Source: Melanopsichium pennsylvanicum (Eukaryota > Basidiomycota > Ustilaginomycetes > Ustilaginales). Taken from it: a stretch of DNA of 64,000 nt. This document shows positions 10,401 through 21,584 of the stretch, one piece after another. Both the position numbers and the translations under genes were made by a program. Positions within the stretch are counted from its first letter, which is position 1. Each line of letters begins with the position of its first letter. Below the pieces are notes generated by a model. That model saw only the letters and a program-made list of their open reading frames with translations, did no database searches and had not been told where the DNA came from. The stretch is taken from positions 1,151,178 through 1,215,177 of the forward strand of contig OAPG01000004.1 of assembly GCA_900208305.1 (NCBI GenBank). The letters are read 5' to 3'.

Positions 10401-11144
10401 GCCAGAGTTACATGGCAAGTGATAATGACCAGTCACAAAGCTAGACCCCCTGCTGCTTTGTCGCTGCATAATTGTCGATTACAGCAGTCCACGACATTCG
10501 CTTCACCAGCATGTCCTGGTGAACATGGTGAGGTGCACTTGCAGCAGTAAAAGTGAATGAAGCCTATCTATTCAATGCTTTACGAATGCTCTGGAGCAAG
10601 CTGGAAGAGCCCCTGCTAGATGGTGTTCCCGATCATTTTGTGGGTCAAGTCTGGATACTTACATGAAAAGCAGGATATGCGCCTTCGAAAGCTGTCAAGT
10701 CTTCTCTTTGCATGGCAGTCTTCAAAGTGGATGACATTCATTGACGTGACCCCTTGCACCCCGCATTTCTCTCTCGCCTTACGGCGCTCTTCCTCTCACC
10801 TTGTCCCTTCCTCATCACTGCAGGCCTCCGCAATTGCAGCATCTTGCCTTTCTCCCTTTCCCTGTCACATTTCAAGCTCGTGCAAGCACACCTGTGCGAT
10901 CCGCTTTCCCGTTCGATTGCATACGCCCCTTGCGCTCTCTGACTGGACGGCGCCCCTGCATTCTCTTGTCGAGCTCGATCCCAAGAACTTGACAGCTTTT
11001 CGCAAGCAGCTGCCTAGCTATTCAGATTCTTCACTCTGGCTCCAACCTTTGACGTTCTCTCCCCTTTCTTGTCGTACAGACAGTTCGCTCTGAAACCATC
11101 AAGACTTTGCAAACCTGCCTGCCGCTACTGCAGCACTCCGCCTG

Positions 11145-11646
11145 GTAAGTCAAATGATCGTCATCCGCGGTCGATCAAGCCACTGCTCTACACGTAGCCC
11201 TTCCTAGCACCCTCCATTCCTCCTTAAAAAGATCTATGCTGGTCGTCGATCTTTCCTTCGCAACCTTCCTCTTTTCTTGCTTCTTCATCTATCTCTGCCC
11301 TCCTCACTCTGTCCCTCAACTTCGTCCGGTGCTGTCGCTTCATCTTTGTCGAAAACTTTTGCTCGACATCTGTTCGGTCGCCTTCCCAATTTCGCTCCAC
11401 CGCAAGCCTCTCTTTTCTCCCTCTCACTCTGCCTTCAGTCTTACCGTATCAGCGCCGCTCTTTTGTCCTATTCGTATTCTCGTCTAATCGTTCCGCACAT
11501 CTGGATGCCCTCGACTCACGCTAATTCATGACCAGTCTGATTCATCCCTGTCCTCGATTGCAACACAAAAGGTAGCTGCCCTCTTAGCGCCCACCGGCAC
11601 TTCAGAACGACGCACATCATTTCGGCGCGACGTTGACTCTCTGCAG
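11145..11646 (+). other. Possible intron in the 5' leader of the TEA gene
   Basis: A strong donor (GGTAAGT, GT at 11145) and an acceptor (CTCTGCAG, AG at 11645-11646) flank a pyrimidine-rich stretch. The acceptor lies 37 bp before the ATG at 11684. This is inference from splice-site sequence only. Confidence 0.3.
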
Positions 11647-11683
11647 TTAATCAACTAAAAGAGGCACGTCTGCCGCAGCGCAC

Positions 11684-14600
11684 ATGTCCACTGCTCAAAC
11701 CAGCTCTCCTACAGGAGACCTTGATCAGCTTTTCCCTTCGCCCACGTACTCTGATTCCACGCTATCGTCTTCATCGCACTTGTATACTCCCGACAACGAC
11801 ATGGCGACCCAATCACAGGACAACAACAATCGTCTCCAACTGCACCAAGCTTCTATCAGCGCTGCAAACGCTGCTTTCATGTCCGCTACCAGGCGCGGGA
11901 ACACTAGCATGAGTAATAACACTAGGGATGACACCAGCCTCGTTTTCGCGCACAACGCTCCTGGCGTCTTTGACGCAGACATGAGCGGCGATTCCCAGTC
12001 GCTCGCGGCCGCTCTTGACTTTGACCGCATGAATGCCGATATGCAGCAGGCTTTTGGAAACACCGACGACTACTCATTCTTGGGCAAGCGTCCTACCGCG
12101 TCACAGCCGATGGGTGGCTTCGGCTCAATGTTGCATGCTCGCGCCGATTCCAACCCGGGTCGTCGTCACAGCATCCAATCGCTGATGCCATCGGCTGACT
12201 CAAGCTCGTCCTTGAACGACTATGCCAGCCTGGCGGGCAACAATATTGGTGCGAGGAGCATGAGCATCTCTGTCGATGCGTTTGGATCTTTCGGCTACAA
12301 CACGACAGCATCCCAGTCTGTGGCAGACAGCGTGAGTGCATCAGCCCACGACATGTCGGGAACTGGCTTCCTCATGTCGCCTCCTCGTCTCACAGTCAGC
12401 ATGTCCCACAGCAACAGCCCGAACCCAATATCACTTGGCGGCTTCGCTGAAGATGCCAAGCGACGTCGTACCATTCAGGTGGATGCCACGCCTGAGCGTA
12501 GCGTCGAGCAGCTGGCTCAGCAGCAGCGCTCCTTGCCTCAACAGACTCCACCCAACATGTACGCCTACCAGCAGCACCCACAATTCTCCGTCGGCTCTAG
12601 TGTCGGCGCCGGGCTCGAAACACCGTCCTCTGTCCAATCGAGCACTTCGCCGTGCCGTGTTCGGCGTCTTTCGCTCACGGCCATGGATCACGCCGCTCAC
12701 ATTGCCAACCTGACCGCAAACTTGACGTTGCCCATCTTTGGCGGCGAGCAACCGCCCAAGAGTGCACCTCCACGTGCCGCTTCGGATGCCATGCAGCGGG
12801 TGCAATCCCAAGCTTCGCTAGGCAGGAAAGCTTCTGAGGACAAGGCTTCCAAAGCGACCGCCAACGCCAGCGGCAATGCAACTCCGAACAGTAACGGCAA
12901 GAACCAAGACGTCTGGCCCGATGACGTCGAAGTGGCATTCTGGGAAGGTAAGTTGCATTTCTCTCTCTCCATATGCATCGGATGCAAAGTCGCGAAGGCC
13001 AAACACAGAAGCATGGGCTTTCTACTTGCTCTGATAAGCAATAAGTTGGCACTGTTGGAAGTGCTCTCCTCCTCGTTTCTCGTTTTGGGATATCGACCTC
13101 ACCCTCGCAATTAATGAGAGTCGCGTCTCGGTCTAACTTCAATCTCCGAATTGGACGCGTGCAGCTGTCAATTTGAACAAATTGTATTCGACTCTATTCG
13201 CGGTCGAGAACGCCGAGCTCCACCATCTCCGAGCCAGGTCTTGCGCCTCCCCAGCCTGAAACTTCACCCTCTTTCCCCGAGAGTGTGAGGCGGAATGCAG
13301 GGCTCATTGCGCCTGGAAGCACAGAAGATGGAAGTTGGGGGCTTTGGCTTCGACAGCTGCTGCCACTTTGGGAAGTGCGGCGTCCATGTGCTCGAAACCT
13401 CGAAGAAACGTATGTGCTAACTCATCTCTGTTTTTTTTCTGTCTTTGCCTCTTTATCGCCTTCACTTACTTCTTCGTTTTTCTGTTTTTCTACGTTCTAT
13501 ATCGTCACCACCATCATCACCATCTGTACACTACTCTTCGCCTCGCATTCCTACTTCGCGCTTATGCTGGCTCACAACGTGCTTTCTTCCAAATAGCTCT
13601 CCGCCTCATTCCCAAGCTTGGTCGACGAAAAGTGCTGGTGCACGGCAAACCTTGTGGGCGCAACGAACTCATCGCTGACTACATTGAGCGTAAGACCAAC
13701 AAGGTGCGCACTCGTAAGCAGGTCTCGAGTCACATCCAGGTGCTCAAAAACATTCGCAAGGGCGATCCCGAGTTCCAGCAGCTCATCGCTGAGCCAACCA
13801 CCGAAGAGGATTTCTACATCCCTGCAGGCGGCATGATGTACGCCCAGACGCTCGCTGGATACGGCTACGGCGGCCTTGGCAGCGCTTACCCTCTTGTGTC
13901 GATGGAGAGTGGTAGTGGCCTGCTTTCTCCTTATACCCCGGGTCTCACTGGTGGCCATGGTCTCGCTAGCCCCCTTTCTCCTGGCGCGCCACCCCTTTCG
14001 GCCACTCACTCCATCACTTCGGGCTTGAACGACCTTCACTTTCCCCAGCAGACTGGCATGAAGGACACCAGCGGCAGCATTCCGTGTCCCATTCTGCCTG
14101 CCAGCTTCTCGATGTGGGTGCACTGCTCGTCGGGCGATGAGAAGCACGTCTACACAAACCTCGATCGCAACTCGATGACGACTTATGCCAACAACCAGGC
14201 ATCTCTTCCTCAGATGACGCTCGATTCGGTGCGTGTGGGCCACTTCCGCTTCCCTCGCCTCGCAGAGATGTACCATCGCATGCCCTGTCAATTCCTACAT
14301 GTCCACGTGCCGCTCTCGATCCCACGCCACGACGTCGTGATGCCGCGCTACGACCACTTTAGCACGCAACTCTCGTTGACATCGGCGCAGGACCTGCGTC
14401 TCACCTCGGTCACCACTGTCTACTCGCATGGCAAGCGTGTCTTGTCGCTTGTGGAGCCCCTCGATCCCCCCAGAAAGATTTCAGGCAGGAACGGCGTCGA
14501 GGCCACCTCCACCAGCGCTGTCGGTGCCAACATCGAGTCGACAAACAGCAACACAAACACCGCTTCCTCTGAGGCTGCGGATCAGAGCGCTTCGCACGAT

Positions 14601-16112
14601 GATGTTACCACTTCTACTCCTATCAAGGGCAAGAATAACCAACGTCGCGAGAGTGACGCAAGCGTCGCATCGTTGAGCCCAATCTCCGGCACTTCGAGCG
14701 GGCCGGCTTCGCCACGTACACCTCTAGATGCCAACAACCAGGGCGGCGGCAATCTACGACACCGCTGGGTCCACCAAGCTCCCTTCGCGACCGACTTTTG
14801 GGCTGACTTCCTCAGTCGCAACCACCCCGTCAACGTGTATAGCGGTCGGGATGGCCTTCAGTCGTTTGGCAAGGAGCCAAGCGAGCGAGCTGCACTCGGC
14901 ATGGCAGTATCTGGTGTCACCATTATTCAAGAGCTGGTGGTGGCTAACGAGAGTGATGCCGCTACTGCTGCTGCTAACGGTCGTGGCTCGGCACCTGCGT
15001 TGCTCAACGATGCTGGCTCCAGCTTGAGCCCCGGCAGCAAGGTCGGCGATGTTGTGCTGGTGATCGCTTGGGACCTCGAATGTGTTGAGGCACTCGGCAC
15101 CAATCCAGGTACTCCTACCGTCTCGCTTCTGACCGTCGGACCTGGTGCTTCGCCTATGGGCCGAGCTGCGCCTCTTGCTTCACCTTTGCAGCAGACTGGT
15201 GTACCACTGCACATGGCTCCCCATGGCCTGTCGCCCATGACGGCAGCTTTCCCCAACAGTGCTCAGGCCATGTCTCACCATCAGCAGCCGCAGCTCAACA
15301 TGCTCAACGGCGGTAGCGCTCCTCGCGGCTTTGCACATGCAAACCCTCCGTCGTTGATCCAGACACAGCCCTCTCCGCAGCCCAGCTTTGGTTTCAAGGC
15401 TGAACCTCAGCAGGGTGGCTTGGAGGGCAATCTGCAGCCTCCGACGCTGCTTCGTAAGCGTGGTCTTTCGATGACCAAGCCCAACCTCATGGTCTCGATC
15501 CCACCTGCACCTGCGTACCTGAACCCTCACCGCAACGCAAGCGGTGGCATGCTGAGCCCTCACGCGCAGCTCTCGCCTGCTGCTAGCCCCACATCGGCTG
15601 CATGGGGCCTGATCCAGCAACGGGCGGTACACACTCCCATCACGCCCTTCCCACAGATGAGTGGTGGTGATCTCTGCGAACCACCTCCGCTCAACACTGG
15701 CGAGGACGCTCGACTGCAAAAGGAGCGTCTGGAGCGTCATTGGGCCAGCCAGGGGAACCCTTTTGGCGGCGCACTCCATTCTCCTCTGGACACCACGTTC
15801 AATCAGTCTGACGTGAGCGTCTCGATGAGTGCTGCGGGCATGGCAGCAGCCGTCGCCAGTCAGGGCGGTGATTCTGCACTAGGTCTCATGGTTCCGGGCG
15901 GCATGCACAATGGTCTTGCACTTCTCTCTCCAGCTGGATTTGAGATGGGCAACAAGATGGTGGGAGGCATGCACGCGGGCATGGATTCGGGCAACAACAG
16001 CTTTGAACCAATGCTCAACGAGGGTGATCTGAGCAACGATGCCAGTACTCAGGAGTACCTTAACGGTCTGTTAGCTTCGATCGGTGTCGAGAGTCAGGAG
16101 ATGACTTGTTGA
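11684..16112 (+). CDS. TEA/ATTS-domain transcription factor (TEC1/AbaA type), two exons
   Basis: The coding sequence joins 11684-12947 and 13597-16112, giving 1259 residues. The splice was placed by the TEA domain: exon 1 ends in [13 protein letters not shown] plus one base, and exon 2 continues [12 protein letters not shown]. Joined, they match the family pattern W..DVE.AF.EAL..P..GRRK. The domain spans about residues 408-475 and includes [20 protein letters not shown], followed by the recognition-helix signature [12 protein letters not shown]. It binds the TEA consensus CATTCY. The N-terminal 400 residues are Ser, Gln and Asn rich. A region after the domain ([20 protein letters not shown]) may match the conserved C-terminal part of AbaA/TEAD proteins. 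The rest is Gly/Pro/Met-rich and probably activating. Family members control development and filamentation. The gene follows a 6.8-kb desert, as large regulators often do. Confidence 0.9.
12948..13596 (+). other. 649-bp intron inside the TEA domain
   Basis: The donor is GTAAGT (12948) and the acceptor AAATAG (ending 13596). The flanking codons restore an uninterrupted TEA domain. The intron is long for this compact genome and has a pyrimidine-rich second half. Its 5' part stays in frame for 55 codons to a stop at 13112-13114, so retention would give a protein truncated within the TEA domain. Confidence 0.9.
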
Positions 16113-17915
16113 TTTCGTAGTCAACTCGATTTTTGTCTCTTGCATATTTCTTCGCTTACTAGTAAGACCCCTGCCTGGCCACACCGACGAGATTGCGGGG
16201 GCCATTAAGCGCGCAAAATTTCTACACAATATCTGTCATGGGACTATCTTTCTCTTTTATCCATATCTCGTCCTCTGTTCCATTTTCTCGCTCTCTCTAT
16301 GTGTTTATGTTTCTCTTGCTCGAACTCGTGTTTACTGATTCTTGTCGTGCTTCTGGAAGCCTTGGAAGCCTAGCTGCACTCCTGTCTCTATTCAACTGTA
16401 TCCTTATGCTCTCAGTATGGCATGCTTTCCCGTTCGAATTCCAGCCAAATTTTGTTTCTTTTTCTCTTTGATTTGGTGAATAATCGGCCTAGCTGCTGCA
16501 TGATTGACTGTGAAGGCTGAGAGAAATTGGATCAAGGATTAGTATGATACAGAATAATCATCAGCGAGTCAGCGGCAACGGAAATTTCGGGGCAGAAAGG
16601 GGATGGTCATTTACTCGACGCGCTGTGAGGTGCGTGGCGTTGGTGCGAAAGAGGGCTTCGATTCGCGCGAGAGTGGTGAAATGCATGACACATTAACCAC
16701 AGCCACAGCAACTCAGCTTCTTAACAGCAGTTGACTCTCCTAATCCAAAACATCCAAAAAGAAAATTGAAAAATTGAAAAATTGAAAAAATTGAAAAATT
16801 GAAAAATACCAACAATTCAAAATTAAAGCGAGAGAGTGGAGAGCAATTCAACATCGGTCTGCTGTAATGCGAAAATACTGTGTCAGGTCCAAAGAGTGCG
16901 GCCAAACAGAGTGCCATCCTACCCACAAAAAAAAAAAAAAAAGGCTTTGTTTATCAGTCTGTGCAAGTTGAATAAAATAATTACACTTTGGTTTCTCATT
17001 AATCATGCAGATTGCAGACGGCAGTCATTTGGAAAGTGACCCAACTGTTGTGGACTGTGCGATTCTTTTTGCCTGTGTTTGACATGACAAGGCTCAGTAG
17101 TCTCTCTCAGTCTCGACGTCTGTTGTGTTGCTTTGAAGCTTAACTTCTTAGCCGGCGTGTTGCACTTTACCCTGTGAGTGTTGGGTGTTTGCTTTGTTTC
17201 TCCGCACTTGTCACTTTACTCAATTTACCGTAAACCAAATTTCCTTACTCTTGCACATCGTTCGACACCAACACCATTCCTCCTGTATCTCTCTGCTCAA
17301 ATTACATCTTTTGCAACCCAACCCAAACCAACCCAACCACCGGCTCACTTTGCTTCCTTTATCACTTCTGCATTTCACAACCTTGTTTTACCTCCCGCAC
17401 AATCAGCATCTCGTAGCCGGCTACGCGCAGCTCTTCGTCCACCTTTTGGCTTCATCTTGTCGTATGAGCTCGAGCTTTCGACTTACCAACCTTTTTAGAA
17501 TTCGAGCCGACTTTCTCAATCTGATCATCTTAGAACCTCTTCCGCATCAACTTTAGAATTGCATCCTTTTGACCTGGACTCATTCTGCCGCTTCGACCCT
17601 CCACTTACAGTAGCACCTTGTCTCTCTCTTCTCTCTCTCAATCAGCCTCAGCGCAACTTGACTCTCTCAAATCATCGAGATTTACAATTCTTTCTTCTTC
17701 AAAACCTTGCCAGCGGCTCAAACGGCTCTGTCAATCGGTCAACTCTCGTCCGGCCACCGTTATGGTCCAGCGGTCCCGCTAGATTTCATTCTCCCCTTCG
17801 GGCGTCGGTTATACATACGCCAGCAAAAGTAGATTTTGTGTCGCAATCTCATCGCCAACCATCAAATCAGCTATCTCGAAACATTCAACGCAGCTTTTGA
17901 TCGGTTCTTCTCACC
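16113..17915. promoter_or_regulatory. Intergenic region between TEA factor and kinase
   Basis: This 1.8-kb region holds the TEA 3' end and the kinase promoter and leader. It contains a tandem AAAAATTG-type repeat (16758-16808) and an A17 tract (about 16926-16942). A long pyrimidine-rich stretch (about 17180-17900) leads to the kinase start. No gene is seen. Confidence 0.5.
16758..16808. repeat. Tandem AAAAATTG repeat
   Basis: About six units of GAAAAATT/GAAAAAATT follow one another directly, in non-coding DNA. Confidence 0.85.
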
Positions 17916-20900
17916 ATGGTGTATGCAAGTCGCTCACGCATGGCTCTCTCTCCGGTTCCCCAGAACCAGTCTAGCGACCTCCCTTCTCAACCTTCGATCA
18001 GCAAGTCCGGCAGAATTGCGACATCGCAAATTGCTGATCGTACAAGACGCTCCGACCTTGGCACAAAGCTTGCTCACGCTAGCTCTGCTCTCTTGCGATC
18101 ACCATCCTTGGCCAATCAGGTCTCTTGCTTTGTCGAGCTTCCAGTGGCCCATCCTTCGCCCAGCTCCACGCATTTCGCACAGGTGCGCGCTGGTCTCAAA
18201 CGCAAAAAGGGCAGTCGTGAACAGCTAGGAAGAGGTGGTAACAGAGGCAAGATTGGTACCAGACAATCCGAAGGCGTAGATGTATCTTCATCAGCTCACA
18301 CCCTTAAACGCAATGGTAGTAGGAGGAACAAGGAGCTCAGCGCGATAATCGCTTCCCCCCACACTTCTCTGGACAAGCCTTCGTCATCAGCAAGTGAGCT
18401 TTCAGAATGGTCGTCAGTCGTGTCCATCTCGCCTACATCATCGCGTGCTCCCACTTCGATCACGGAGGAAACTGTGGCGCAAACGCGCCCAGGAATCCAG
18501 ACAAGACGCTCGAGTCGTAGCTCATTGCACCGAACACTCGACCATATGACATTGGATGATGCTCTACCTATCGGACTTGGCATCCACAGGTCGAGCAGGT
18601 CGAGCAGGTCGAGAAGGTCCCAGTCGCAAGCTGTAAGCCGCCAAAGCAGCAATCATACTTCCGGCACTGTTGACCATTGGCTCAGACAGAGGCGGACACT
18701 CGAGGTCAGCATGGCATCTGACTCGGACCACAGCAGCAATACGAGCGGCGACATGGATAGTCAAGAAGCAGAGCATGCACGTCTCATCTCGTCTGCGCCT
18801 ACCTGGCAGCTTCACCGGCTTCGCAAAGACGAGCTCGTCCAGCTTTGCAGCACAGCTAGCGCTTGGGAGGACGCACCGATCGAAGAAGAGCTGGAGCTGA
18901 TGACCAAGCAGGATCTTGTGAACCAAATCATCACCTGCCGATCCCGACTTGACCGCTCACAGTCCAATCATCGGCAAGCATCAGGTTCCAATCGACCACA
19001 TCGGTCCCGGCAGTCCTTCGATCTGCGATCTGATGACATGCTCGGTGAGGATGTAGACAGCAACGACGCGCTCTGGATGGGCTCCTCAAACCGTCGAGCC
19101 TCGCGTCGAGTGAGTCAAAGATTCATTGGTACTTCGCCAGCCAACTCTTCAGATCATGAGGCCGATCTCAGCGATGCATCCAACGAGGCTGGTGGTGAGG
19201 AGACGGAAGCGGAGACGCACCATCCGCCAAGCACTCGGCGAATTTCGAATCGATCTTTGCATGGCAGAGTTAAAACGGGAGGCGCACTCCGTCGTATGGA
19301 TTCTTCCACATTTGATGAGCTCGAGCCTTCCAAAATCAATCAAGAAACACGTCGTCGACTACGCGACAAGAACAGCCTGAGGAGCACCATCGGTCGGCGA
19401 CTGCGTATCGCCAACGGCTCTGAAGCGCTCTCTGCATCCACCTCTTCTTCCATCTTCGGTGGCCGAAGTTCGCGCGCCTCCAACACCTCACATTCGCCTT
19501 TCTTGCCAAGGCGTCTCAACGTGTTTGTTGCCTCATCGCCCATCCGCACTCGTTCAAGGACCGCGCGACTCACAATGGGCATGCCAATCAGGAGAAAAGC
19601 GGGCACCACAGGAGATGCAGCCTCGCCGTCACGCGACCCAATGGCCACACCAAAGCTCGGCAACCGCGAATTACAACGTGAAGCCAAGAAATCGGTCAAG
19701 TTTAATGCGACGCCCTCGAATGAGGGCGAAGACGAATGGATAGAGGATGTTTCCCGCGATAGCGAGGTTGCCCCTGCTCTACGGAATGACTCCCCTCGAT
19801 CACTCGATGAGAGCAAGAACACACGTCGCGTTCTGCGTGCGAGACATTTCACTGCAGACTCGGACACGAGCTTGAATTGGAATCAGCCGCGCAGCCGCAG
19901 TCCCTCGATCGAAATGACCTCGGAGCTCGAAGTCGAAATGGGGATGGTTGAGCAAGATGGTGACGCAGACGTGATCACGTCGGATGACGATGCACCGACA
20001 CCGACCAAATTTCGTAAACTTCGCAATGGTAAGCTTCGTCTCATCGCAGGTTCTGCCGGCGGTGGGAGCGAAGTTCATACGCCCGAGGGTGAGCAAGTCG
20101 ATGATGTCGACATGGAGAGCGCATCCGAGTGCGCGCCTGCAGGACGAGGTCGTGATCAGCGCACAGAGTCACCTGAACGCGACACGGCCCCTTCTGAAAG
20201 CATCGAAAACACCCTGTTTCAGCCCACATTTACTGCGCTCTCGCGGTTGCGCAAGTCTGAGTTGGAGCAGCTCTGCCAGCACAGCGAGATCGTTATGGAT
20301 GAAGATGACAAGAAGGCTAACCTCATCAAGAAGCTGCTTGACTGGCATCAACTGACTGAGCTCGAGGCTGCGAATGCGGACGGCGCTAAGGCCGAAGCAC
20401 AGGATGACGAGGAGGTTGACGGAGGCGAGACGTGCTCGGAAATCTCCACAGCTTATGCAACCGCTGACCATGAGCCTTTCGAAACGGCGCAACGTACACC
20501 CACTCGCAAACGCACGACAAGAGCTGCGAGCAATACGCATGCTGCAGCCACAGACAGCGACCAGCCTCTCCTCCTGCGAGCGCTTGGCAAAGCTGTCTCG
20601 TCGGACAAGCTTCCGACGCCTCCGCTCACATCGAACAACGACGAGGCAAATCCACCGCAAGCAGGCGACGGTGTTGACGAGCTCAACGGTCTCGACCTGG
20701 AGAGCCTCAACCTGACCGACAAGGAGATCCCACCCTCCAAACTGGAGAAGCTCGAAAAGATCGGTTCGGGCGGTTTCAAGGATGTTTATGTGGGCAAATA
20801 CCGCATCTCCAAGACACGCGTCAACAAGGTTGCCATTGCCGACATCCGCGACCAGCTGACTGAGATGGACATCAAAGAACTCAGCCTTCTCCGCGATCTT

Positions 20901-21584
20901 CGTCATGAAAACATTGTACGCTTCATTGGCGTGAGTATCCCCGAAGATCCGCGCCACGTGCCTTGCATGATCGTATCCGAACTGTGCTCAAACGGTGATC
21001 TGTTCGACTACATCCGCAACACCCCAACACCCTCTGATACCGAAGTCTTTCGCATCCTCCTCGAAACCGCGCGCGGTCTCGAATATCTGCACACTCGATC
21101 GCCACCCATCGTCCACCGCGACTGCAAATCCACCAACGTGCTCATTACTCGTCGCAAGACGGCCAAGATCAACGACTTTGGGCTTGCTCGCGTCAAGAAC
21201 ACCTCCCGCTCCATGATGCGGTCTCTGGTTGGCACGGTCAACTGGCAGGCGGTGGAGCTGTGGGTGCCCAAGCCTCACTATGACGAAAAAGTAGACGTGT
21301 GGTCGGCAGCCATGACCTTCTGGGAAGCTCTGCAATGGCATCAGCCTGAGAAGAAGTATCCTTTCCAAGGCATGAACGAGCACCAGATCTATCAGGACGT
21401 CGGGCAGAAGAAACAGAGGCCGTATACTGGCTTTATCAGGAGACAGTTTGGAGGCGAGATCGTGGATCTTTTAGATAGGATGTGGGATCACAATCCGAAG
21501 AACAGACCTAGTATGACAGAGGTGTGCGATGAGTTAGAGTCTCTGATTAGAATGAAAAAGGAAGCGGCTCGTGGTAGAGCCTAG
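17916..21584 (+). CDS. Protein kinase with two SAP-like motifs and a displaced ATP-site lysine
   Basis: This is a 1222-residue intronless protein. The first 940 residues are mostly Ser/Arg-rich and disordered. Two segments, about 297-340 (LHRLRKDELVQLC) and 774-812 (LSRLRKSELEQLC), match each other and the SAP helix-extended-helix motif, which usually binds DNA or chromatin. The kinase domain spans about 944-1215: glycine loop G950-S-G-G-F-K955-D-V-Y, HRDCKSTN with D1069, and DFG with D1087. The VAIK position reads V972-A-I-A975-D, so the usual lysine is Ala. Lys955 in the loop sits where WNK kinases keep their relocated lysine. The APE motif reads AVE. Related kinases with the same features are, from memory, common in basidiomycetes. 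The fold is TKL-like. A nuclear role is inferred from the SAP motifs. The next ATG is at 17940. Confidence 0.9.
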   Translation: MVYASRSRMALSPVPQNQSSDLPSQPSISKSGRIATSQIADRTRRSDLGTKLAHASSALLRSPSLANQVSCFVELPVAHPSPSSTHFAQVRAGLKRKKGSREQLGRGGNRGKIGTRQSEGVDVSSSAHTLKRNGSRRNKELSAIIASPHTSLDKPSSSASELSEWSSVVSISPTSSRAPTSITEETVAQTRPGIQTRRSSRSSLHRTLDHMTLDDALPIGLGIHRSSRSSRSRRSQSQAVSRQSSNHTSGTVDHWLRQRRTLEVSMASDSDHSSNTSGDMDSQEAEHARLISSAPTWQLHRLRKDELVQLCSTASAWEDAPIEEELELMTKQDLVNQIITCRSRLDRSQSNHRQASGSNRPHRSRQSFDLRSDDMLGEDVDSNDALWMGSSNRRASRRVSQRFIGTSPANSSDHEADLSDASNEAGGEETEAETHHPPSTRRISNRSLHGRVKTGGALRRMDSSTFDELEPSKINQETRRRLRDKNSLRSTIGRRLRIANGSEALSASTSSSIFGGRSSRASNTSHSPFLPRRLNVFVASSPIRTRSRTARLTMGMPIRRKAGTTGDAASPSRDPMATPKLGNRELQREAKKSVKFNATPSNEGEDEWIEDVSRDSEVAPALRNDSPRSLDESKNTRRVLRARHFTADSDTSLNWNQPRSRSPSIEMTSELEVEMGMVEQDGDADVITSDDDAPTPTKFRKLRNGKLRLIAGSAGGGSEVHTPEGEQVDDVDMESASECAPAGRGRDQRTESPERDTAPSESIENTLFQPTFTALSRLRKSELEQLCQHSEIVMDEDDKKANLIKKLLDWHQLTELEAANADGAKAEAQDDEEVDGGETCSEISTAYATADHEPFETAQRTPTRKRTTRAASNTHAAATDSDQPLLLRALGKAVSSDKLPTPPLTSNNDEANPPQAGDGVDELNGLDLESLNLTDKEIPPSKLEKLEKIGSGGFKDVYVGKYRISKTRVNKVAIADIRDQLTEMDIKELSLLRDLRHENIVRFIGVSIPEDPRHVPCMIVSELCSNGDLFDYIRNTPTPSDTEVFRILLETARGLEYLHTRSPPIVHRDCKSTNVLITRRKTAKINDFGLARVKNTSRSMMRSLVGTVNWQAVELWVPKPHYDEKVDVWSAAMTFWEALQWHQPEKKYPFQGMNEHQIYQDVGQKKQRPYTGFIRRQFGGEIVDLLDRMWDHNPKNRPSMTEVCDELESLIRMKKEAARGRA

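Larger units (their letters stand above)
4879..11683. other. 6.8-kb gene desert upstream of the TEA factor
   Basis: No frame in this stretch looks like a conserved protein. The longest minus-strand frames (6119-6703, 7469-7978) have no domain and no coding-like composition. I found no tRNA. The last kilobase (about 10740-11540) is strongly pyrimidine-rich on the plus strand, as in fungal transcription-start and leader regions. It probably belongs to the promoter and long 5' leader of the TEA gene. Specific elements (hairpin at 5436, PRE-like site at 6667, inverted GTGTTGGTC motifs at 7413-7464, possible leader intron 11145-11646) are listed separately. A non-coding RNA gene cannot be excluded. 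Confidence 0.5.

Noticed and set aside
10620..11093. 157-codon plus-strand frame upstream of the TEA gene
   Set aside because: It is a reading of a pyrimidine-rich leader; Ser/Leu/Pro composition follows from the base composition.
13335..13596. Separate gene starting at an ATG at 13335
   Set aside because: This is the 3' part of the intron read in the exon 2 frame; splicing at 12948/13596 restores the TEA domain exactly.
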